This document shows, in pieces, positions 48,875 to 59,811 of a stretch of DNA of 64,000 nucleotides. Origin of the DNA: Bombardia bombarda (lineage: Eukaryota; Ascomycota; Sordariomycetes; Sordariales; Lasiosphaeriaceae); the NCBI GenBank assembly GCA_030512295.1, contig JAULSR010000009.1:620001-684000 (forward strand). Reading direction: 5' to 3'. Under the pieces are notes generated by a model, which made no database searches, was not told the origin of the DNA, and was given only the letters and a program-made list of their open reading frames with translations. How positions within the stretch are numbered: position 1 is the first letter of the stretch; the number at the start of each line of letters is the position of its first letter. A program made the position numbers and the translations under genes.

Positions 48875-49412
48875 GCGTACCTGCACGACGGCCGTGAAGT
48901 ATTGAGGGGATGTGAATGTGATAAGTGATGATTTGCGGGATTTGACCTTCTTTTGTGGCATCATGGCAAAAATGGTGAGATTATGTTTTGGAAATAAATT
49001 GGTGATATGCCCATCTCATGATTTTGCATTTATACAAGAACTGCCCGGCTGCCTAGAGAGCCAGCCAGCCCACACTTTGTTCCGCCCAGCCCAGACCCGT
49101 CCAGTTTCGCCCCGTTCGTCCGACCGTTACAGAACGCCCCCTTTTCGTTGTAAACGCGGAAGTAATATTACAGTACGTGTTTGTTATACATGTGGTGCGT
49201 CGGCGGGAGATGGTGAAGTAGAGAAGAGGGTAATGGTATATATAATAATAGGTTCGAGGCGCCATCGGGTTGGCGGGCTGGGGGGCGTAAGAAACACGAA
49301 GTGGTCATGTCGTTCGGAGTCTGTCGTCGTCCGAATGGGATGTCGAACCGGGACATGAGGTCCAAGTCACCGTACAAGGATATCGGTATTGGTATATCAG
49401 AAATCGATCGAA
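48434..49412. other. Intergenic, AT microsatellite
   Basis: Convergent 3' regions of the AVT and bS16m genes. A CATA then (TA)n run spans about 48829-48871. No coding exon recognised. Confidence 0.5.
48844..48871. repeat. (AT)14 microsatellite
   Basis: A pure AT dinucleotide run in the 3' flank of the AVT transporter gene. Confidence 0.9.
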
Positions 49413-49863
49413 TCATGCCTTGGCCACGGGAGGTTTTGGCTGGTTCTCGGCGGCGGAGGGGCGGAACTTGGGCTCGAGGATTCCGACCTGGTTTCGGCCA
49501 TGGTTAGCCATCAATTTGCGCATGCTTTAAAGCGACCACACATACCATGGATAACAGCCTCCACACGGTGTCTGTTGGCTGAGCGCCCACACCGATCCAA
49601 TACTGGGCGCGCGTCGTGTCGAGCTTGATGTCCTTGTGCAGACGTCCCGAGGTGTCGTACGAGTCCTTCTTGGGCACGGGATCGTAGGTGCCGATAACCT
49701 CGAGGGGGCGGCTGTTGCGCGCAGTTCTGAAGGGGCGGGTTGTCAGTCGGTTATGCTCTTTCCTTCAATTTCATTTCCATTCGTACCGTGCGTGGGTGAC
49801 GACAATGTTGTAAAAGGGCGAGTTGGTGCGCCCAAAGCGGGCGAGGCGGATCTTCATCACCAT
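49413..49863 (-). CDS. MRPS16: Mitochondrial small-subunit ribosomal protein bS16m
   Basis: Read from ATG 49863: exons 49863-49787, 49726-49546 and 49487-49413 give 110 residues. It is a structural protein of the mitochondrial small ribosomal subunit, homologous to bacterial bS16. The start MVMKIRLARFGRTNSPFYNIVV is the strongly conserved bS16 opening, followed by TARNSRPLEVIGTYDPVP, then LDTTRAQYWIGVGAQPTDTVWRLL and VGILEPKFRP. The frame is open upstream of 49863, but homology starts at this Met, so I start here. The short fungal C-terminal tail (AAENQPKPPVAKA) is normal. All splice joins keep frame. It shares a divergent upstream region with the NAD(P)HX epimerase gene. Confidence 0.95.
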
Positions 49864-50596
49864 CTTGGGCGGTTGTGCTTGTGCTGTTGGCCTAGGCGGT
49901 ATGAAGCGAAGGGCGGTCGCGGTTTCGATCGAAGCTCGGTCGGGGTCAATCTGGGGCGACGATGGCGACGGCGGGTCGGCGACAGCTGGAATCTTCAATT
50001 GGATTTTGGGGACGTGGGGATCCACCCTGTGCGCCAATCACATCATACTGTGGTAAAGCACTGGCCAGCACCCACTTGCCCCTTCCACCACACACCACGG
50101 GTGAGCGAGGTTCTTCGCACTTGCCTTACCTAAGCCCGTCATTACACGACGGGGAGACGGGCAAGCACGACGGGTGATGTCAGCAAACCTCGCGCCTTAC
50201 CTCACCAACCTACTTATTAACTGGCAGCTACTACCCAGTATCGGTCTCTTGATCCGACTCCGCGGAGCTCCTTCCTTCCATTTGCACCTTCCCCAGTTGC
50301 CTTTGTGTGTTCTAAAAGGCGACCAAATCCCAAAAACCTAACCTGCATCCGTCTGTCGCTTGATTCGCCTCTTCTTTCCCCAAAATCAGAAGAAATCTGA
50401 AACTCCCGCCTGCAAGTACCAGCGACTCATCTTCGTAATAATTCGCCTCTCGTCCTACCCTGACATTCTAGACCCTTAATCCTCCTCGGCCCAAAAGGTA
50501 AGGTACCTCGAGCTAGAGATACCCCAGGACTCTTACCCCTACCTTTCTCCTGCACAGCAGTAGATTGCTCTGCTTGGGGCATTAAATTCCATCGCC
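49864..50596. promoter_or_regulatory. Divergent promoter between bS16m and NAD(P)HX epimerase genes
   Basis: About 730 bp lie between the two start codons. C/T-rich leader sequence precedes the plus-strand ATG, with an AAGGTAAGGTACCTCGAG word at about 50495-50512. Co-regulation is only inferred from the arrangement. Confidence 0.4.
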
Positions 50597-53173
50597 ATGG
50601 CCCTCAAGGTACGTAAAGTATCGAGCTTGACAATGCATGTGTACATGGTATTCTCACATATTGTTTGCCCCTTTGATGAAATCCTCAAGTACCACCGCCA
50701 TATGATTTGTTTATCCCGAGTTTTTGCACCGACTTGCACATCCACACCCACCCCTGGCTAGGTATTCTAGGCCTAGATCTCTTCACCTTCACATGTACAT
50801 TTACTTTCCCATACACATGTTGCTTATACAGCCCAGGTGGCCCGGTCTACTGGTTACTTCAGCCACCTCTCCCCTCCATGAGTAAAGCAGGGAGTTAGTA
50901 GAGAAAGAGAAGAACCCCCTCTCACTCTTTCCCTCGCCCCGCCCTGCCCTGCCCTCTTCCTGAACATCAAACGCGCACACGAGTCAAGCTAGACTGAACC
51001 TATCTGACTCTCACAAGCTGCTTCTATCTTTTTAGTCTCTTCTTCCCTGTCTTCTTCTCCTTTCCCATTCCCTTTCTTCACCATCCCATCCCATCCTATC
51101 TCTTCAAGCTGCAAGAGCCTCTGCAAGCCACCAAAACGGTCCAACGCCTCCCTGCTCCCCCGCCCCAACGGCTGCCAAACGGCAGAAGGACACTTAGCGT
51201 CACGTCCAATATGGGTCGAAGAATATGTACATGACAGCAACTAACAGCCCCGGCGGCGTGGCCGATCTAGACCCTCTCCGCAAAGGCTGCTGCTGCCCTA
51301 GACAAGGAGCTCATGAGCACTGGTGCCTTCTCCATTGACCAGCTCATGGAGCTTGCTGGGCTCTCGGTATCCCAAGCTGGTGTGTTTACCTCCCTTTTTT
51401 GACCCTTTCTCTTGCCTTTCCAACCTACACCCCCCACCCCCCATTCCCATCCCATTATATCCACCCCGCCTCACCCCTTCCCTTCCTTTTCCTTTTATGC
51501 ACCTTTCCCGTCTACATCCCCTGTCTCCCGACGCAACGCCTAGGTGGCTTGTCCACTTGTTGTCTTAGACTTCCAGCTACTACCTTACCTAACCTACCCC
51601 GTACCCTACACACCCCATCCCATTCCATCACATCCCTGTCCATCTCCCGCCTTCCTTGCCTTAACCCCCTCCCCGCCCATACCCTGCTCTGCATGTTTAC
51701 CCTGCCTGCATTACTAGTTGTTCACCCCTCTACTACCCGTATATCTTTTTCTCCTCCCATATCTATGTCCATGTCCAGTCCATCCCACTCCAGATCTTTG
51801 GTCCTCATCCTCATCTTTCCTCCTCTTCCCTCTTTAACGGCCCCCTCGCCTTCTTTCTTCGTCTTGTTCAGCACATCGTCCTCGCCTCCGTCCTTATGTT
51901 ATAGGCCTTGTCGACCTGCCCAGGCAGCTGACCCGCCCAATCAGTCTATCGAGTTCACCCTACCACCAAAGGTCGCAGGATCCTGGTAGCCGTTGGCCCT
52001 GGAAACAATGGTAAGCCGAGTCAACAGTCGGCAGTTTTCTTTTTGTTACTCACACGTGCTCAGGAGGCGACGGTCTCGTGGCTGCCAGGCATCTTCGCCA
52101 CTACGGATATTTGCCGGCCGTTTATTACCCGAAGCGACCCAAGAATGATTTGTACCAGGTATGTTGGTTGTTTAAGCCAGACCAAAACAAAGCAAACTCC
52201 CCCCCTCCCCCCCTTTTTTTTTAAAAAAATGGGTGTCGCTGTTGCTGCTGCCCGTACTTCATCATCTAAGTCTATGTCAACCTTTCACCGCTTCGAGCAT
52301 CGTTCATGATGTATATGGTAAAAAACTGTATTTATCGCTCCTCGTGTCTTATCCTTTCTCGCTGCCCATGCTTGTTCTTTTCCAAAACCTGTCAAGGAGA
52401 TTTTTCTTTCGTCCCATCCCGTCAAGACTTGTCAGAGTTAGGCCAGCTGTTCGTGTATATTATGCTATCATCATGCATTGATCGCCCCTTATCGCCCCTT
52501 ATTCCCCTCTTTACGGCCCTGACCCAGCGCTGCTGGCTTCTTCTTACCTCCCCTTGTCCTCTTCATCGGCTCCGCCCAGCTGCTTATATATAATTCGTGT
52601 ACGTAGCGCCTGGCCAAGCAGCTCGAAGACCTCGATGTCCCCTTCGTTGACGACTTCGCTTCCGCCCTGAAGTTAACCGACCATGTCGTTGACGCCATCT
52701 TCGGTTCGTTTCGTTTGCCCGTCCCCAGTCCGTGTGTCGTGGTCGTCCATCCCTCCTTTACTGACTGGTAAACTAGGCTTCAGCTTCTCCGGTGAGGTTC
52801 GGGAACCATTTCCGGCCGTCATCCAGGCCATGACCGACACTCAGGTGCCGGTGACGTCGGTGGATGCCCCGTCGTCGTGGAGCATTGAAGACGGACCGCC
52901 CAAGTCGGGAGTCGGCAGCTCATTCAACCCTGATGTTCTTGTCAGCCTTACGGCCCCCAAGCCTCTCGTCAAGCACTTCAAGGGCCGACATTTTATCGGC
53001 GGACGGTACGCACCTTGTCCCTCGTCACCTCCTCCCCGCCCCCCAGAAAGCCGGCTGACGTCCAAGCCAGATTTGTCACTCCCACAATCGCAAAGAAGTA
53101 TGACTTTGATCTCCCAGAGTACGAGGGTATCGATCAGGTTGTCGAGGTCGGGCCTGACGGCCAGAAGCTCTGA
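50597..53173 (+). CDS. NNR1: NAD(P)H-hydrate epimerase (YjeF_N / NAXE)
   Basis: Converts the S and R epimers of damaged NADHX/NADPHX so the dehydratase can repair them. Seven exons: 50597-50608, 51271-51379, 51945-52010, 52064-52158, 52607-52703, 52777-53005, 53071-53173, giving 236 residues, a normal length. Motifs: LDKELMSTGAFSIDQLMELAGLSVSQA (N-terminal YjeF_N helix), the phosphate/cofactor loop VGPGNNGGDGLVAARHL, VDAIFGFSFSG, PVTSVDAPSSW with the catalytic Asp, VSLTAPKPL, HFIGGRF and the C-terminal LPEYEG. Odd features: the first coding exon is only four codons (MALK), and introns 1, 2 and 4 are about 660, 565 and 450 bp, far longer than others here and strongly C/T-rich. Every exon join keeps frame, so the model is well supported. 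No targeting peptide is evident. Confidence 0.95.
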
Positions 53174-53301
53174 GACTGTCGACGGGGCGAGGCGACGAGT
53201 TGCTTCCTCTTTGTTGTCGGTGTTTGGATCGTTGGGAATCTGCCGCGGTGCCGCCCCTTTTTCTTTTGTTATGCTTTTGGTGTCTCTCGACGCTGCTGCT
53301 G

Positions 53302-53502
53302 CTACATGACAGTGCAACCGCCGTTTCGACTGTTGGGACAGACTGGGCTCGGACACCCCCCCTCGTCCATATAAATGTATTGAACCGTCGTGCCCCTGGG
53401 GCAGCGCAGCAAAGGGGGGTGGAAGTCCTTGCAGAACTCGACATAGACCAGGTATTCTTTCCCGCAAGCTGGGCAATAACTGGTGGTGTGCTCAGTGCAC
53501 AT
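53302..53502 (-). CDS. Small Cys-rich protein, 66 residues
   Basis: A short frame from an ATG whose first base is 53502. The product has eight cysteines, including C-P-A-C near the N terminus and a C-terminal GGCPSPVCPNSRNGGC segment. The Cys spacing suggests zinc binding or disulphides. No signal peptide is visible, so a secreted role is unlikely unless an upstream exon exists. It is convergent with the epimerase gene, 128 bp from its stop. I do not recognise a family. The Cys pattern resembles short cytosolic fungal proteins of unknown role, but a chance ORF cannot be excluded. Confidence 0.45.
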   Translation of the reverse strand: MCTEHTTSYCPACGKEYLVYVEFCKDFHPPLLRCPRGTTVQYIYMDEGGCPSPVCPNSRNGGCTVM

Positions 53503-56500
53503 TAAATGGACGGCTCAGGGGTCTCTTTCACTGCGTGGTTTGGAGATGGACGAGTGCAACCAGCGTTGACCAGTGTGGACCAGAGCCTCGAGGCGACATG
53601 GGCTGGGGTTATGGCCGTGTTTGGTTGTGTCTCCCTCTCGCTTGGCGGCGTCTATGTGTCTATTGTGTCTGTGTGCGTGTACGTTTGCGTGTGCGTGTGT
53701 GTACGTGTGAGTTTAGCGTGTGCTGTATGACCTGGTGCTTGTGTCCTCCGAGTCGAGATGGTAGTGTGGCTCCCCCAGGTGTATGAAAGACACGGGATGG
53801 TGGTGGTGTTGATGTTTGTTATTAGGGGGGGGACAGGGACGGAAAGCCGGGCACCCAGCTGTGTACTTGGGGCTTGGCACGGCCCACCGAGCCACAGGAT
53901 CACTTCAAGCTGCTGCCAGATAGCTACGTCTTTCTTTGCCACCGACCCGACTGGGGAACTGTGGATGGGGAGGGTGTTCAAAACGAAGGGGTAAAAGGAA
54001 CTTTCGGGTACTCTGGTAGCCCGGCCGCAAGAAAATCTGTGGCAAAGGCAAACCATAGTGACACGTAAGGGATGTACAGTAATTTGAAAGAGACGGGGAC
54101 TTAAAGGGGAAGGATTGGTGTGTGTGTGGCCTGCGATAGGTCCTCGATTTCTCCCCCCTTCCGCCCAAGGAGGACCCTTCTGATTGCAAAGCGGTATATA
54201 TTCGGTTCATCCGCAGTCCGGAATCCGCAGTACCTACACTACTTTGGGTAGCCAGGTTGTTTGGCAGGCACCTCGGTCGCGCTTTTGCTCCTACATGATT
54301 CTGTTGAGCATTGCAGTGAAATGTGGTACCTGGAGCCATGTCACCCGGAGCAAAAGCTCCGTGGGGCCTGTGATTGGTCGGCTCCATGGGCAGCGCTTAC
54401 AGACGCCATTGAGTCTGGAAAAGAGGAGCCACAACTGGCAGGCCCGGGATTGCGATGGGTAAGTCACAGCTGCTTGCCCGCCGCCGTTCAGATGTTGAAG
54501 AAGGGGCTTCAGCCGGCCCTTCCAGTCTGGCCTGACTGAAGTGTTGGTTGGCTTGCTGCTGTTGCTGTTGCTGCTGTACAACTGACTTGTCGCTTGTGCA
54601 GGTCTCGCCTAGGTAGGTCTCGCAGTTCCTGTCAAGTAAAGTAGGCAGCCTCCTCGCCGGGCTGCCCTGGCTGCTTGCCCAGGTTTTGTTGTAGGAATTG
54701 TATGTGCGTACTGTACGTACATAAGCCGGTGTGGCTTGTGCTGTTTCACCCTTTTGCCTTTCCCGCTGGTTTGGCGTCCATCACCAGTCTCCACTGACTC
54801 GCCGCACTGTTCGGCAACGTGGAGTGAGGGGAACTCTCATGTGGTGTCACTGGGGTGTGGTGTGCGGTACAGTGGTGGTGCTGCAGACTTTCGCAGTCTA
54901 CGCAGCACTGCCATGTTTGACTGTCCCAAGCAGCGATCGACCTCACGCAAAAAACACCGCGCAGGCCCGAGATCCACCCGCCCCATCAATCCCATCTTGT
55001 CCAGGAATGAGGTGCTTAGAGGAGGCAGCGAGTCTGCCGACAAATAACGTCCTTGGACGCATGTGCTCAGCTGTCTTGCACCCGTGGACACATGGCATGC
55101 CAGCTGGTGCGACGCTGCCGATCGAGGTCGAGATTCTCTTGCTTGTCGACTTCCCCGCTGTGCCCTAGCCTCCGCCCAGCCTGCACCACCAGGACGCGGG
55201 GGAGCTTGCGGTCGACAAAGCTGAACACCCGTGCACTGGCTGCAACCACCGTTGGGCCATTGCCAGGCGGGTTGCGGTTGTGGCGCTGGTGAGCCGCTGG
55301 CCGTGCTGCCTTGCTGCCCGGTGCTGGCCCCCATCCCAAATCTCAATGTCAATTTTCCGCTAGGCAAAAGCCCTAGGGGAAGCTAGCCTACCCAGGGGCC
55401 ATGAGCCATGGAGCCCTTGACCTTGGAAGGAGCACAGTCAGTGGAGGCCGGGATGGGAAAGGAAAAAAATAAAATAGGGCAGAAGATTTCGATGCCACCC
55501 CACCAAATCCAAGCGAGCAGTTCATCCGACTCGTTTCTAGAAACCACGGCTCTCACACCGTCCCAGGACGACGGCGCGCCAGGCGTGTTCCGTCAAGCTG
55601 GGACAGCACCTACACTAACAATCAGACGGTACGATTCTCAAGTGTCATTCGGCCTGATGAGATCGCAATATCGAGCGCGGGGTACCAATTATTTGAACTT
55701 CGGTGTGCTATCGGAGCTGACGCAAACAAGCAAGGAGATGATGCACAGAGGCAGTTAGTTGAGCATAGAAGGACCAGTCATAGCAACCTAAGCCGTGCCG
55801 TGCATTACATTTTACATTTCTCATCGACGACGGGAGCTCCTTCCATGACCTGTCTGGAGAAATCTGTAAATTTCTGCCGGATTCAGTTCAGTGTGTTCTT
55901 TCTCGGCAGGCCCTTTGGAGAGGACGCGCCTGCCAAAACAATTCGAGAACAGACCGGTTTGGACTTTGGAGGGGCAGCTCGTGGGGCTTGAGGGGCAAGA
56001 ACAGCCGCTGTGGCGTGGCCCGTGGAGTTGGCGGAAAGTTTTTGCCAACCAGCAGAGCCAGCCTCATGGGCCCAAACAAGTGGGCCCCGCCGTTATCCCT
56101 GCCGAACCCCACCTAACAGGGCTCACCCTGGGCAGTCCGTCTGACATGCCTACCATGCCGCGTCTCCGACCGTCCAGACCCAAGGCCCAGACCCTGAGTG
56201 CAGGTCGATTAGCAGCTTCTACTGATAAACCACAGGTTACCTTGCGAGCCGGGCTTTGATCTATTGACTTCACAACTAGAAGGCATCTCGTAGCTTGCCA
56301 TTGCCTCCGTCTCGTTCCGTATGTCGTTCATCCCCGAGCCGGACCCGCCCGTCGACGGATTAATCGTTCGTTTCAAGATACCTAGGATAAGTACCTTAGC
56401 TACTGCTTGATGGGCAGAGGGCCCCTGTCGCTCCAGTTGTGGTTCTGCAAACGGCGGGCAGTTGCAGATGGAAGGAACGGCTGGTACCGAAATGCAATCA

Positions 56501-59500
56501 GTCAATATGGTGGCTCGAGTGGTCACTTCCCACAGTGACTGGCCAGGGAAAGAGCCACAGAGCAACGGATGATCATGTGGCAGCCACGAAGCCCAGCCAC
56601 AGACTGCATACTGTGTAGACGGCGAAGCGAGCTGACGAGCTTTTACGCCACACCTGGCATCGCAATATCCATGGTTGCATTGCAGCGAATTCGTCGTAAT
56701 TGAAACGCGCATTTCTGGCCACCAGCCACCAGCCACCGGATCTCCCAATTAGCGCCACAGCAAAACCGGGAAGGGGCGTTGCTCCATCAGGCATTGATAT
56801 TCTCCGACTGGGATGTGACTTCCATCTTGGCAATGGAAGGTAAGCACTGTAAAGTCGTGTACGCATGCTGATCACGAAATCTCAGTATGGCGCGAAACGC
56901 TACCGGCAACAATACGAGCCAGTGCTAGTTCGCTCTTTCCAATTCTATCCATTTACTAATTCCAACACCCAATTCTACCCCGCTACACTACACGACCACC
57001 TCAAGCCCGGGCGGAAAGAACCAAGTCCAACGTCGCGGGGTAATGGCGCTTCCTTGCTACTGCGAGTGGATTGTCCAAGGTAGCGATCGGTATTTCGTAC
57101 TACCAAAGTTTGCACATTATCGTTTCCCCTTTTTTTCTTTAGTTTTCCATTTCCTTGGCCAGCTAGCACGATCTTCGAGGCACATGAACCTCCAACCTCG
57201 TCTTCTCTTTTTGCTTCGAAACATCTGGCTACCGATGCATTACCAAGACAGCTCGACAGGGTTCCACTCTAAGACACACACACACCTCCATCAACACAGC
57301 ACTCGAGAGGGTGAATTGATGATGAGAGTTGTCAAGGGCTGCTGTCGCCAAAGTCACCAGTGTGCAACCCCAAAACACGTGCATTGCAGCATTTGTTGCG
57401 CGCCAAATTCAAACTTCACATGTCCTAATGTCAGACAGGGATGAGTGGGCGGCATATCCAGTGATTCCCGTCCCATTCGGGAAGCCTCGACGTCCAAATG
57501 CTCGCAGGAATTGCTCGGCACCGCGCAGGGAGACTCCCCTGGATCGTTCTAGATCATGCTCTTGCAGCGGAAACCCACCCCACCACATCCATGGGTCCAC
57601 CATAACCTAGCCGAGCTAGCGCCCGAGCTCCCACTGGCACCACCTTTTTCGAATCGCTGCTTGCAAGACCCCTCGACCCCTGTCGGTTCAGAAAACCTAA
57701 CACTATCAGATTAGTTCATCTGATTGGCAACAACCGCAATGTGCAGTGCGCACCGCCACACGGGATGCTATCTTGTCGTTTGCCACGACTGTTTCTCGCG
57801 TCTCCATTGGGTTCCTCTACGGGAGTCTGGAGAGCAGCCCTGCGCCTGGCTGCCCAAGCCAAGGGCAAGAAAGAGCCGCCCGATTCAGCATCCACCCTCA
57901 CACGACCACTGAACAACCTCTACCCTCGCCAAGCACGCCAAGACCACGAGCCCCTTCTCGCCACCAGGGCTCGCAAGCCTAAACGGCCCTCGGGTCTAGG
58001 AGGTCAAGCTAGTACTGCAGCTTGTTTTTCCACGTTGGGGCTTCTAACAAGCATCTCTCCTTGCCAGCCTTCGGTCACGGCAAGAGAAGCGAGGAGCGAG
58101 AGGCGAGGAGTACGCGACATGTTTCTCTAATTTTTGTTCCGCCATCCATCCCACTCGCCCCCTTAGCTCTGACATAATCTACTATGCTGGTTTGGTGTTG
58201 ATATTCCGCAGCGACATGGAGGAGGACCCTAAGCCTAGCGTGTCTACCACATAGTGTAGTACCCTAGATGGTGCTATGGACTATTGCTCCCTTTCGGTCA
58301 AAGCCATCCCATGGCTGGACCTTTTGGGCTTCTGCACATCATGGATTTACCCTATACGGGGGCCATCTCCGACCAAGGTCTACTGGTTCGGACCCTGACC
58401 GGTCGGATATGGGATTCCCGACCACGCTACTGATGTTATTACTATCCATTGAATACTACGATGCGTGGCTGTTAGGTCTGGCATTGTGGGATATCGTTGA
58501 AGGTACATGGTTGGTTGGAGATCGTCCCGTGAGACAACATCGGGTGCTTCCACTAGTTGAAATCATTGCCAAGCTTGCGGCTAGGGGATCGATCCGGTCG
58601 AGCAGCCCCTTTCTCTTAGCCCGGTGAAGTATGGTTGAGCCTTGACCACTCTTGCCGAGCTGCCTCATCAACACCATTCAAGAGTGGCGGTGCAGTTTTG
58701 AATCCTTGAAGACCTGAGTCATCACATTACGCGAGTCGAGGACTTGGGATAAGTGATGCTAAGTGGTGTCGAGCTGACCGAGCTTCTCAACATACCTGTG
58801 ATCTTTCCATACGGAAGCAGGCGAAGGACATACTAACTACACTCATCTACATGGTTATTATCCTATGGATAGAAAGAGTACTCTCTTTCACCATGGCTGT
58901 AACAGGTCGTTGATGGGCATTCTGCGCTGCTCAGATACACAGTTTCTTCACTGTAGAAGACGCACAGACCTGGCCAACAAGCTGTCAGCTACATACGCGT
59001 TCCTGAATATTTTTGACATGGACATAGTTCGGCAGCATGCTTACTGTGGCGCTTAATGTTTCACACATGGCATGCATGCCTAGCTTCTTCATGAACCCGA
59101 GTTAACGGGAGGGATGTTTCATGCAAGCGCGCTCAGTCATGATGACCCGAAAGGCTTGCGTATGGCTTGTTATACACTACTAGTATGCCTTGCTATGTAG
59201 GTACGGGGAGACTATTGGTAAACTAGATTCTGGACACGCACAGGGCCCGCCTGGTCTCTTTTTCTTCAGCCCTGGTCCCGGGTCCTTGGTTCGGCTAGCC
59301 ATCCCGTCAATTCTCCCCCTTTCCGGGTCCCCATATTCAGCTCCCTTTCCGACAGGCTTATTCCGCGCTTTTTTATTGGCCTTCTTCCTTGTCATTACTG
59401 TTTTCGTACCGCACGCTCCCGCTCCCACACCTTTCACCGACACCGACACAGAAAGCCAAGCAAAAAGAAGAAAAGGATTCAAGGCAGGCAATAAATATTC

Positions 59501-59811
59501 TCACCGCCAACTGGCAATGCTGAGGTCAGCATTGAGCAAATATCCAACTAACAAACAACGACCAGTAATGACCTTTCCCCCCAAGCCCAAGTCCAAGTCT
59601 ATCAGCTCAAATCCTTTCACCCCAGAAAGTCAGCCGTGAAAACACCAGACCAGACTGGACTCCACCACTTTCTCTGTCAAACCAAGCTGTGAAAGCCGAA
59701 TCGGTTCCTGCAGGAAAGCAGTTGGTTCAGTCCTCAGTCCATCCACACACACACACACTTTCGATCACAACAAAATGTCAAGGCCATCGTCCACACTTGA
59801 GCCCGACCTGC
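53503..59811. other. Long intergenic region (6.3 kb), no recognisable gene
   Basis: Many open frames of 60-180 codons on both strands, none with recognisable motifs or coherent splice structure. A (GT)n-rich stretch lies at about 53660-53712. I see no transposase, reverse-transcriptase or long terminal repeat remnant by eye. The minus-strand gene ending at 59812 has its 3' end here. Confidence 0.55.
53661..53712. repeat. (GTGT/GTGC)n-rich stretch
   Basis: An imperfect GT-rich microsatellite (TGTGTCTGTGTGCGTGTACG and similar). Confidence 0.7.

Noticed and set aside
55408..55758. A 116-codon plus-strand frame in the 6-kb gene-poor block
   Set aside because: No motif or conserved pattern that I can recognise.
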